A DNA stretch of 5,667 nt from Bacillota bacterium (lineage in GTDB: Bacteria > Bacillota > Dethiobacteria > DTU022 > UBA8154), in the NCBI GenBank assembly GCA_003456095.1, contig DMPF01000056.1, positions 1 to 5,667 of the forward strand, written 5' to 3'. Shown piece after piece: positions 1 through 5,264 of this stretch (the first letter of the stretch is position 1; each line of letters starts with the position of its first letter). The position numbers and the translations under genes are program-made. The notes beneath the pieces were generated by a model. The model was not told the DNA's origin, did not search any database, and was given only the letters and a program-made list of their open reading frames with translations.

Positions 1-971
1 AGAAATATACGCAAAACTACGATGAACTTAACGCTTTGCTGGAAAAGCGGAGCGCGGATCAACTGCTCCAGGGCAGCGGACTTACCAAGGAAGACCTTCA
101 GGCGCTGCTGGAAGCTTATAGCGCGGCAAAAAATCCCCTGCTTGTCCTTGGCGGTCGAAATTTAAGCGGTGAGGCAACCGCGCAGCTTACCAACTTGGCC
201 CTGATGCTGGGGAAAATCGGTGCGCCGCGCCAGGGCGTCATTGACCTGCGCGGCCGCTGCAATGGGCAGGGGCATTTTGATATGGGAGTAGCGCCTGGAT
301 ATCTTCCCGGTTATCAGCAAATCGAAGACGCAAAAATAAGGGAAAAATTTAACCGCGCGTGGCGGGCTTTCATACCTTCTGCTGCTGGTAAGAATGTGGA
401 ACAGGTAATGGATGGGCTGGAGGAAGGCTTGATTAAAGGCATTTTTGTTTTCGGTGAGGACCCCCAGCCTGAGGCTGTGGAGAAACTGGCAAAAGCAGAA
501 CTGCTGGTGGTGCAGGATCTTTTCCTTACGGAAACGGCCCGCCGTGCCCACGTAGTTTTACCGGCAGTCAGTTTTACAGAAACGGAAGGAAGTTTTATAA
601 ACAGTGAGCGGCGGGTACAGCAGGTAAACCCGGCCCTTCATCCATTAACAGGCCGTCAAAACTGGCAGGTCCTGCTTACGCTGATGGCGGAAATGGGTTA
701 CATCGGGAATCCCGCTTCCCCGCAGCAAATCTGGGCCGAAATGACTGCCCTTACTCCTGCCTTCTTTGGTGTTGACTACGACACCCTTAAGGAAGCTCCT
801 TACTGGCCTGCCGGTAAACCGGTGTGCCAGATCGAAACAATGCTGGCTGCGGTGGGACGTTTAAAGTTTATTTTACCATCCGGCGAGAACCCTGCCTTCA
901 TTGAACGGGAGTCTTTCGACAGTGTCGGTAAGTGGTTTAAAGCATTTCTTTGGGAAAAAGGAATAGGTTAA
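1..971 (+). CDS. Molybdopterin oxidoreductase, formate dehydrogenase alpha / NuoG type, C-terminal part (5' end outside window)
   Basis: The reading frame is open from the window edge (first full codon at 3), so the TTG at 36 is an internal Leu codon and not a start; about 322 residues are visible. The fold is the MopB catalytic domain of the formate dehydrogenase alpha / NADH dehydrogenase subunit G family. Seen in order are an NGQGHFDMG motif (nt 261-287) followed by LPGYQ, a VFGEDPQP segment (nt 447-470) matching the family's GeNP turn, VVQDLFLTET...ADVVLP-like text (nt 507-566), and an ERRVQQV segment (nt 606-626). Known members of this family bind the molybdo- or tungstopterin cofactor and pass electrons from formate or NAD(P)H through Fe-S clusters. 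The protein stops about 40 residues after the YWPAG segment, so the C-terminal dinucleotide-binding domain (MopB_CT) of true formate dehydrogenases is not there. That favours a NuoG-like or electron-bifurcating subunit, or a shortened FdhA. Any N-terminal ferredoxin domains lie outside the window. Family confidence is high; substrate is unknown. Confidence 0.85.
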   Translation, partial: KYTQNYDELNALLEKRSADQLLQGSGLTKEDLQALLEAYSAAKNPLLVLGGRNLSGEATAQLTNLALMLGKIGAPRQGVIDLRGRCNGQGHFDMGVAPGYLPGYQQIEDAKIREKFNRAWRAFIPSAAGKNVEQVMDGLEEGLIKGIFVFGEDPQPEAVEKLAKAELLVVQDLFLTETARRAHVVLPAVSFTETEGSFINSERRVQQVNPALHPLTGRQNWQVLLTLMAEMGYIGNPASPQQIWAEMTALTPAFFGVDYDTLKEAPYWPAGKPVCQIETMLAAVGRLKFILPSGENPAFIERESFDSVGKWFKAFLWEKGIG

Positions 972-986
972 GGGTGAACGCATAAC

Positions 987-993
987 AGGAGGT
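987..993 (+). promoter_or_regulatory. Ribosome binding site of the first folD
   Basis: AGGAGGT, a perfect anti-Shine-Dalgarno match, sits 7 nt before the ATG at 1001. It fixes the start and leaves only 29 nt between the oxidoreductase stop and folD, consistent with one transcript. Confidence 0.9.
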
Positions 994-1000
994 AAATAGC

Positions 1001-1855
1001 ATGGCCGCCAAACTGATTAAAGGAGACGAGGTGGCTGCTCACCTGCGGGAAAAGATAACGGCAGAAATCAAGGATTTAAATAAAGCTACCGGATTAATAC
1101 CTTGTTTGGCGGTGATTCTTGCAGGTGAAGACCATGCTTCACTTTCTTACGTAAGAAATCTGGAAAAAAGATCTGGTTTGCTGGGATTAAATGTACAAAT
1201 ACACCGCCTGCCTGTCGATGTAACGGAAGGTGAGCTGATCAGGCTTATTGCTGAGCTAAATGATGACGACAGGATACATGGAATTATTGTGCAGTTGCCC
1301 CTTCCGGCACATATAGACTCTCATGCTGTTCTGGAAACCATTGATCCGGATAAAGATGTGGATGGTGCCCATCCCATAAACATGGGTAAGTTGTTCGGCG
1401 ACGTAAAAGGATATATTCCTTCTACTGCAAATTCCATTATGCAGATGATCGAGTACACCCGAGAGCCTTTGTATGGCAAAACGGCGGTGTTAATTGGACG
1501 CAGTAACATTGTGGGTAAACCCCTTTCGCTGCTGATGCTGCGGCGTGACGCATCCCTTACCATTTGTCATTCGTATACACAGAATCTGGAAGTAATTTGC
1601 CGGGAAGCAGATATCCTGGTGGCAGCCAAAGGAAAGCCGGGATTTGTAAAGGCTGACTGGATTAAACCTGGAGCTATCGTCATCGATGCCGGTGTGACCC
1701 AAATTAAGGGCAAGCCGGTTGGCGATATAGATTTTGCTGCGGTAAAGAGTGTGGCAGGTTGGATCTCCCCCGTTCCCCCCGGGGTAGGCCCAATTATTAC
1801 AACCATGCTGCAATGGAGCACCCTTGAAGCTTTTAAAAAAATAATTGCTGAATGA
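1001..1855 (+). CDS. folD: FolD-family methylene-THF dehydrogenase (first copy), catalytic Lys replaced by Leu
   Basis: This is a 284-residue protein, the normal FolD length, colinear with E. coli FolD through at least residue 121. FolD is a cytosolic homodimer that oxidises 5,10-methylene-THF to methenyl-THF with NAD(P)+ and then hydrolyses it to 10-formyl-THF. Seen here: Tyr50 of the YVxxK motif, VQLPLP with Gln98 (97-102), DKDVDG with Asp121, the Rossmann motif GRSNIVGKP (166-174), GAIVIDAG (224-231) and a C-terminal PVPPGVGP. The YVxxK lysine is absent: the segment reads YVRNL, codon CTG at 1160-1162, and a gapless alignment from Tyr50 to Gly62 leaves no shift that restores it. In the human enzyme this Lys is needed for cyclohydrolase but not for dehydrogenase activity, so I infer a dehydrogenase-only enzyme. 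Further departures are PSTA for PCTP (140-143), PPGVGP for PGGVGP (Pro260) and HSYT for HSRT. The start is set by the AGGAGGT at 987. It is followed after 93 nt by a second, divergent paralogue. Family certain; exact activity uncertain. Confidence 0.93.
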   Translation: MAAKLIKGDEVAAHLREKITAEIKDLNKATGLIPCLAVILAGEDHASLSYVRNLEKRSGLLGLNVQIHRLPVDVTEGELIRLIAELNDDDRIHGIIVQLPLPAHIDSHAVLETIDPDKDVDGAHPINMGKLFGDVKGYIPSTANSIMQMIEYTREPLYGKTAVLIGRSNIVGKPLSLLMLRRDASLTICHSYTQNLEVICREADILVAAKGKPGFVKADWIKPGAIVIDAGVTQIKGKPVGDIDFAAVKSVAGWISPVPPGVGPIITTMLQWSTLEAFKKIIAE

Positions 1856-1948
1856 ATCAGGCCGGTAGCGCAAACTTCCAGCCTGCAAGAAAATTGATTA
1901 CATGCACGCGGCGTAACTTGGGCAGCGTCAGCTTGTGGAGGTTCATGA
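1856..1948 (+). other. 93-nt gap between the two folD copies
   Basis: This is the longest non-coding stretch before the ispA-dxs region. I see no SigA promoter with acceptable spacing and no terminator: the only inverted repeat is a 5-bp CAGGC/GCCTG pair (1858-1862 with 1881-1885) with a long loop and no T run. It contains the ribosome binding site of the second folD near its end. Read-through from the first folD is the simplest view. Confidence 0.5.
1937..1942 (+). promoter_or_regulatory. Ribosome binding site of the second folD
   Basis: GGAGGT lies 6 nt before the ATG at 1949. An ATG at 1945 is also near but opens only a short out-of-frame reading frame, so 1949 is the start. Confidence 0.85.
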
Positions 1949-2791
1949 ATGACGGCTCAGATCATTAATGGTGAACAGGTTGCCAGAGATTTGCGCAAGC
2001 AATTAAAGGAAGAAGTGGCGTTTTTAAAACAGGAAAAGGGAATAGTTCCGGGTCTGGCCATTATTGTTGTACGAAGTCCTTTTGCCCGTTTGCAAATAGC
2101 TAGTTTGAAGGAGCGGACATGCCGGCAGCTTGGTATTAAATGCCAGGTTTTTTACCTGCCGGAAACCGCTACAGAAGAAGAGATTATCTTTCGCCTGGAA
2201 CGCCTGAACCATGATAAAAATTTCCATGGTATCAACATTCATCCCCTTACTCCCCATTTAAGCCATACCCTTATTTCGCAGCAGGTGGATCCCATTAAAG
2301 ATGTGGAGGGCTTACATTTTTTTAATATGGGAGATTTTCTGATCGGACGCTACCGCATAGTTCCATTTGTGGCAAGAGGCATCATGAAACTGATCGAATC
2401 CACAGGCATGGGTCTGACCGGTAAAAGGGCTGTTGTTGTGGGACGCAGCCAGCTTGTGGGAAAACCGCTGGCTTTTTTGCTACTGGAGAAGAACGCCACT
2501 GTAAGCATGTGCCATTCTGCCACTGCTGATCTGGCCTCCTATACAAAAAAAGCCGATTTACTTGTGGTGGCCGCCGGCCATCCCCAAATAATTAACGGTA
2601 AAATGGTAAAAGAAGGGGCGGTTGTGATCGATGTAGGTGTAAATCAGATTGGTTCCCGGTTAATTGGCGATGTGGATTACGAAGAGGTAAAAAATATTGC
2701 ATCATGGATTACACCTGTTCCCGGTGGGGTAGGGCCTGTCACAATTGCCATGCTGTTGGACAACTTACTTAAGGCTGCAAGGCTCATATGA
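1949..2791 (+). CDS. FolD-like paralogue (second copy) with degenerate catalytic residues
   Basis: This 280-residue protein is homologous to FolD over its full length, with 33 of the first 100 positions identical to the upstream copy by hand count. The dinucleotide-binding half looks healthy: GRSQLVGKP (165-173), ADLLVVAAG (202-210), GAVVIDVG (223-230), GDVDY (240-244) and TPVPGGVGP (255-263). The substrate half does not: aligned with E. coli FolD, Tyr50 is Ile (ATA, 2096-2098), Gln98 is His (CAT, 2240-2242), LPLP is PLTP, and Asp121 of DVDG is Glu120 (GAG, 2306-2308). The catalytic-position Lys54 (AAG, 2108-2110) is kept in a C-and-G-anchored gapless alignment. PCTP reads PFVA (139-142). The frame is intact and has a strong ribosome binding site, so it is not an evident pseudogene. 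Known FolD chemistry needs the Tyr, Lys, Gln and Asp set, so normal bifunctional activity is unlikely. It may be a partner of the first copy, an enzyme on a changed substrate, or a regulatory NAD(P)-binding protein. Its stop overlaps the xseA start (ATGA), implying translational coupling. Confidence 0.85.
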   Translation: MTAQIINGEQVARDLRKQLKEEVAFLKQEKGIVPGLAIIVVRSPFARLQIASLKERTCRQLGIKCQVFYLPETATEEEIIFRLERLNHDKNFHGINIHPLTPHLSHTLISQQVDPIKDVEGLHFFNMGDFLIGRYRIVPFVARGIMKLIESTGMGLTGKRAVVVGRSQLVGKPLAFLLLEKNATVSMCHSATADLASYTKKADLLVVAAGHPQIINGKMVKEGAVVIDVGVNQIGSRLIGDVDYEEVKNIASWITPVPGGVGPVTIAMLLDNLLKAARLI

Positions 2792-3702
2792 GCGAGAGGC
2801 AGATATTTACTGTTACCCAATTAAGCCTATACCTGAAAAGTTTATTTTGGCAGGACAGCCACTTGCAGAACCTTTGGGTAAGCGGCGAAATATCCAATTT
2901 TAAGTGCCATAAGCCTTCCGGGCATATTTATTTTACGTTGAAAGACGATCAGAGCGTATTGCGCTCTGTTTTCTTTAAAGGAAAGAATGCGCTGCTGAGA
3001 TTTGTTCCCACTGATGGAATGAAAGTAATAGCCCGTGGAAGTATATCTTTATATGAGCGCAGCGGATATTATCAGCTTTATGTGGAAGAGCTCGAACCTG
3101 AGGGTTTGGGTGCTCTTTTTCTGGCATACGCACAATTAAAAGAAAAACTGGCGAAAGAGGGGCTTTTTGATGAGCAGTACAAAAAATCCCTTCCCCGCCT
3201 GCCCAAGAAGGTAGGACTGGTTACTTCTCCTTCAGGTGCAGCTGTTAAAGATTTTTTAACCACCTTGCAGCGCCGCTTTCCCTGTGTGCAAGTGCTTATC
3301 CATGCAGTTGCAGTGCAGGGCAGAGAGGCACCGGAACAGATTTGCAACGCCCTGATAGCGCTCGATGCCCGGGGGGATTTGGATGTGATAGTAATTACGC
3401 GGGGAGGCGGTTCACTGGAAGAGCTTTGGTGCTTTAATGATGAAGCGGTGACCCGCGTTATCTACGGGATGAAAACTCCGGTAGTAAGTGCTGTTGGGCA
3501 CGAAACGGATTATACTATTGTCGATTTTGTGGCGGATAAACGGGCATCCACACCTACAGCGGCTGCGGAGCTGATAGTTCCGGAGAAGTCCGAGCTGATA
3601 CGTTATCTTAACATGCAGGAACAATTAAGCAACCGCATTTTATCTAATCACCTGCAAAAAAAAGAGCCCTGCTTGAAAAACTTGTTTCTTCAGTTGCCTT
3701 AA
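2788..3702 (+). CDS. xseA: Exodeoxyribonuclease VII large subunit, N-terminal 304 codons (frame broken at 3656-3663)
   Basis: XseA with several XseB subunits forms exonuclease VII, a cytosolic metal-independent nuclease that cuts single-stranded DNA from both ends in repair and degradation. This frame holds the N-terminal OB-fold domain (about residues 5-100, with WVSGEISNFK at 30-39 and a GHIYFTLKD strand) and almost all of the catalytic domain: TSPSGAAVKD (146-155), RGGGSLEELWCFNDE (205-219) and GHETDYTIVDFVADKR followed by STPTAAAEL (238-262). After residue 292 the frame leaves family sequence, reading a 12-residue unrelated tail to a TAA at 3700. The true continuation is in the -1 frame (see the next entries); together they give about 405 residues, a normal XseA length. 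The start ATG overlaps the stop of the second folD (ATGA at 2788-2791), with only weak purine-rich sequence upstream, so translation is probably coupled. Family identity is very secure. Whether the break is real, programmed or a sequencing error cannot be told from the sequence alone. Confidence 0.92.
   Translation: MSERQIFTVTQLSLYLKSLFWQDSHLQNLWVSGEISNFKCHKPSGHIYFTLKDDQSVLRSVFFKGKNALLRFVPTDGMKVIARGSISLYERSGYYQLYVEELEPEGLGALFLAYAQLKEKLAKEGLFDEQYKKSLPRLPKKVGLVTSPSGAAVKDFLTTLQRRFPCVQVLIHAVAVQGREAPEQICNALIALDARGDLDVIVITRGGGSLEELWCFNDEAVTRVIYGMKTPVVSAVGHETDYTIVDFVADKRASTPTAAAELIVPEKSELIRYLNMQEQLSNRILSNHLQKKEPCLKNLFLQLP
3656..3663 (+). other. A8 tract at the xseA frame break
   Basis: Eight consecutive A residues follow the HLQ codons. 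In the upstream frame it reads as the slippery heptamer A AAA AAA (3657-3663) before GAG; a slip back by one base, or one added A, gives an AGA codon and joins the two xseA parts without a gap. I see no strong stimulatory hairpin after it: only a 5-bp CCCTG/CAGGG pair (3667-3671 with 3710-3714) starting too close and with a long loop. There is also no Shine-Dalgarno-like element 10-14 nt upstream. A one-base deletion in a homopolymer (sequencing or mutation) is the plainest explanation. Confidence 0.8.
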
Positions 3703-4004
3703 AACACCCCAGGGAAAAGATAAATATGGGGAACCAGCGATTGGATGAATTATCTTACCGTCTGAAACGGGCGGTGGAACAGATTTTAAAAAGTAAGAAA
3801 ACATGTTTGCATAATCATGGGGAGAGATTAAGAGCGCTGGATCCCCTCCAGGTACTGACAAGGGGTTATGCCCTGGTTTTTGACCGGGAGGATCAACCGG
3901 TAAAGTCTGCTTACGGTTTGCAGGAAGGACAGCTCTTAAGAATAACCTTTTATGACGGGGATGCTGAGTGCAGCGTCTTAAAAGTGCGCATGAAAGAAGG
4001 TTAA
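3663..4004 (+). CDS. xseA: Exodeoxyribonuclease VII large subunit, C-terminal 113 codons in the -1 frame
   Basis: Reading from AGA at 3663 gives the family C-terminus without interruption: a helical, probably coiled-coil stretch (RALLEKLVSS, then REKINMGNQRLDELSYRL and KRAVEQIL) followed by the conserved LRALDPLQVLTRGYALVFD segment (nt 3834-3890) and a closing beta-rich tail ending KVRMKEG. The first ATG in this frame is at 3726, but the roughly 21 family-like residues before it show that the natural protein runs in from upstream. A separately started product from 3726 would lack all nuclease motifs and keep only part of the helical region, which in XseA carries the XseB subunits. The stop at 4002-4004 lies 3 nt before the xseB ATG. 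Confidence 0.88.
   Translation, partial: RALLEKLVSSVALKHPREKINMGNQRLDELSYRLKRAVEQILKSKKTCLHNHGERLRALDPLQVLTRGYALVFDREDQPVKSAYGLQEGQLLRITFYDGDAECSVLKVRMKEG
3996..4000 (+). promoter_or_regulatory. Ribosome binding site of xseB, inside the end of xseA
   Basis: GAAGG lies 7 nt before the ATG at 4008 and inside the last codons of xseA. This arrangement usually couples small-subunit synthesis to the large subunit, and here allows xseB to be translated even if the xseA frame is broken upstream. Confidence 0.7.
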
Positions 4005-4007
4005 CAT

Positions 4008-4226
4008 ATGCAAGATGAAAAATTATCTTTTGAAGAGGCATTGGATCGGCTGGAGAGGCTGATTGCCGGCATGGAAAAGGGGGATCTTTCTCTGGAGGAG
4101 TCATTACGCTTATTCCAGGAGGGAATGGAGCTTATCCGTCACTGCCGCAAGCTGCTTGCTGACTCAGAGTATCGTGTTGAAATAATTCTTCAAGATGGAG
4201 AAAAAGGCGAATATAAAGCGGATTAG
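4008..4226 (+). CDS. xseB: Exodeoxyribonuclease VII small subunit
   Basis: XseB is the small non-catalytic subunit that binds the helical arm of XseA to form exonuclease VII. At 72 residues it has the usual size and the complete family signature: SFEEALDRLERLIAGMEKG (7-25), then DLSLEESLRLFQEGMELI (26-43) and CRKLLADSEYRVE (46-58). These are two helices forming an antiparallel hairpin in known XseB. It sits directly behind xseA, as in most bacteria, and its intact frame is an indirect sign that exonuclease VII is still in use in this organism. The last residues (QDGEKGEYKAD) are a charged tail without recognised motif. Confidence 0.95.
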   Translation: MQDEKLSFEEALDRLERLIAGMEKGDLSLEESLRLFQEGMELIRHCRKLLADSEYRVEIILQDGEKGEYKAD

Positions 4227-4230
4227 TAAC

Positions 4231-4268
4231 TTCTGAGGAGTCAGAATTCAGAATTCAGAATTCTGAAT
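4231..4268 (+). repeat. CAGAATT heptamer repeat with nested palindromes between xseB and ispA
   Basis: The gap holds three direct copies of CAGAATT (4242-4248, 4249-4255, 4256-4262). The last copy runs into its own mirror, giving the perfect 16-bp palindrome ATTCAGAATTCTGAAT at 4253-4268. Just before, TTCTGA (4231-4236) and TCAGAA (4241-4246) form a 6-bp inverted repeat with a GGAG loop. No T run follows, so this is not a standard intrinsic terminator. It could be a slippage-prone microsatellite, a target or remnant of a small mobile repeat, or a protein-binding site. Confidence 0.75.
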
Positions 4269-4273
4269 GAAGC

Positions 4274-4280
4274 GGAGGGT
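4274..4280 (+). promoter_or_regulatory. Ribosome binding site deciding the TTG start of ispA
   Basis: GGAGGGT lies 6 nt before TTG at 4287. The nearby ATG at 4267 is in another frame, so the TTG is the supported start. Confidence 0.8.
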
Positions 4281-4286
4281 AACTAC

Positions 4287-5201
4287 TTGAACGTCAGGCA
4301 TCACTGGAATGAAATAATCGATCTGGTGGAGAAAGCGCTTGATGCTTTCCTGCCGGGAGCTGGGGAATATCCCCGGAAAATTAACGAGGCAATGCGCTAC
4401 AGCGTTTTTGCCGGCGGAAAGCGAATCAGACCGTTGCTAATAATCCTGGCTGCCACCCTTTTTAACGACAAATGGCAGCGGGCTTTGCCTGCTGCTTGTG
4501 CCCTGGAGTTAATCCATACCTATTCGCTTATACATGACGATTTGCCGGCTATGGATGATGATGACTTCCGCCGCGGCAAACCTACAGCACACCGTGCGTT
4601 CGGTGAAGCTGCAGCCATACTCTCCGGGGATGCCCTCCTTACCCTTGCCTTTTCTTTACTCTGCGACGATTCGCTGCAAGATGCATACAGTGAAATCTAC
4701 CGCCAGGAGGTACCGCCTGCAGTTAAACTGCGGGTGATCGCAGAACTGGCGGGGGCGGCTGGAGTGCGTGGCATGATCGCCGGACAGATACTTGACCTGG
4801 AGGCAGAAGGCCGCATTGTAGAAATAGAAATGCTTAATGAGATCAATACACGAAAAACGGGAGCGCTGATCACCGCTGCGCTACGCTGTGGCGCATTGTT
4901 AGGAGAAGCACCTGAAAGAGGCCTGCAACAACTGAGCAAATATGCATTGCCGTTGGGTAGGGGCTTTCAAATAGTGGACGATCTCCTTGATCTGGAAGGA
5001 GATGAGGCCAAAATGGGCAAGCAGAAGGGTATGGATAAAATAAGGGATAAAGCTACCATCGTATCGCTTTGCGGCGCTGCGGCGGCAAAGGAACTGCGTG
5101 ACAACCTTTACCGTGAAGCGATCTCGGAACTTGCTGTTTTCGGCGAAAGGGCAATAATGCTGCAAGAGCTTACCTGTTTCATCTTTTACCGTGATTATTA
5201 A
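4287..5201 (+). CDS. ispA: Polyprenyl diphosphate synthase, geranyl/farnesyl diphosphate synthase type
   Basis: A soluble trans-prenyltransferase that condenses isopentenyl diphosphate with allylic diphosphates to make FPP (C15), the precursor of undecaprenyl carrier lipid and quinone side chains. The 304-residue protein has the normal length and all main motifs: GGKRIRPLL (43-51) for diphosphate binding, the first aspartate-rich motif DDLPAMD (84-90) within HTYSLIHDD, RRGKPTAH (95-102), GDALLTLAF (114-122), the KTGAL helix (190-194), and FQIVDDLLD (227-235) as the second aspartate-rich motif, followed by GDEAKMGKQKGMDKIRDKAT. The two-residue insert between the aspartates of the first motif and the YSLIHDD context are those of bacterial short-chain (FPP) synthases, though product length cannot be settled from sequence. 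The start is TTG, chosen for its ribosome binding site at 4274-4280. It lies between xseB and dxs, the standard Firmicutes order, so that allylic elongation and the first MEP-pathway step are adjacent. Confidence 0.94.
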   Translation: MNVRHHWNEIIDLVEKALDAFLPGAGEYPRKINEAMRYSVFAGGKRIRPLLIILAATLFNDKWQRALPAACALELIHTYSLIHDDLPAMDDDDFRRGKPTAHRAFGEAAAILSGDALLTLAFSLLCDDSLQDAYSEIYRQEVPPAVKLRVIAELAGAAGVRGMIAGQILDLEAEGRIVEIEMLNEINTRKTGALITAALRCGALLGEAPERGLQQLSKYALPLGRGFQIVDDLLDLEGDEAKMGKQKGMDKIRDKATIVSLCGAAAAKELRDNLYREAISELAVFGERAIMLQELTCFIFYRDY

Positions 5202-5207
5202 AGCAAC

Positions 5208-5236
5208 TTGAGCGGAACAGGTTCGTATGTTATAAT
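5208..5236 (+). promoter_or_regulatory. SigA-type promoter of dxs with extended -10
   Basis: TTGAGC at 5208-5213 is followed after exactly 17 nt by a consensus TATAAT at 5231-5236, preceded by TGT (5228-5230), which makes an extended -10. It begins 6 nt after the ispA stop. A start of transcription near 5243 would give dxs a leader of only about 20 nt, leaving little room for leader-based control. This implies dxs and downstream genes can be transcribed apart from the folD-ispA genes. Confidence 0.82.
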
Positions 5237-5250
5237 TTAGCCGGTAAAGT

Positions 5251-5255
5251 GAGGT
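5251..5255 (+). promoter_or_regulatory. Ribosome binding site of dxs
   Basis: GAGGT lies 9 nt before the ATG at 5265, supporting that start. Confidence 0.7.
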
Positions 5256-5264
5256 CACTGATCT

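Noticed and set aside
36..38. TTG at 36 as a start codon of the oxidoreductase gene
   Set aside because: The same frame is open to the window edge with family-like sequence, there is no ribosome binding site before it, and the protein would lack most of the catalytic domain.
162..551. Minus-strand open frame opposite the oxidoreductase, and similar reverse frames at 1321-1888, 2024-2257, 3078-3347, 3640-4104 and 4697-5279
   Set aside because: All lie over strongly conserved plus-strand genes, have no ribosome binding sites or recognisable protein features, and read as antisense shadows.
1858..1885. CAGGC/GCCTG inverted repeat after the first folD as a terminator
   Set aside because: Only 5 bp, an 18-nt loop and no following T run; not an intrinsic terminator.
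3667..3714. Stem CCCTG/CAGGG as a stimulatory structure for programmed frameshifting in xseA
   Set aside because: It starts only 3 nt after the slippery heptamer, has 5 bp and a 38-nt loop; too weak and too close to be convincing.
3726..4004. An independent small gene starting at ATG 3726
   Set aside because: The residues before 3726 in this frame continue XseA, so it is the C-terminal part of the broken gene and not a separate gene.
4227..4286. Terminator or riboswitch between xseB and ispA
   Set aside because: Inverted repeats are AT-rich, lack a T run, and the 60-nt gap is too short for a known riboswitch class; treated as a repeat.
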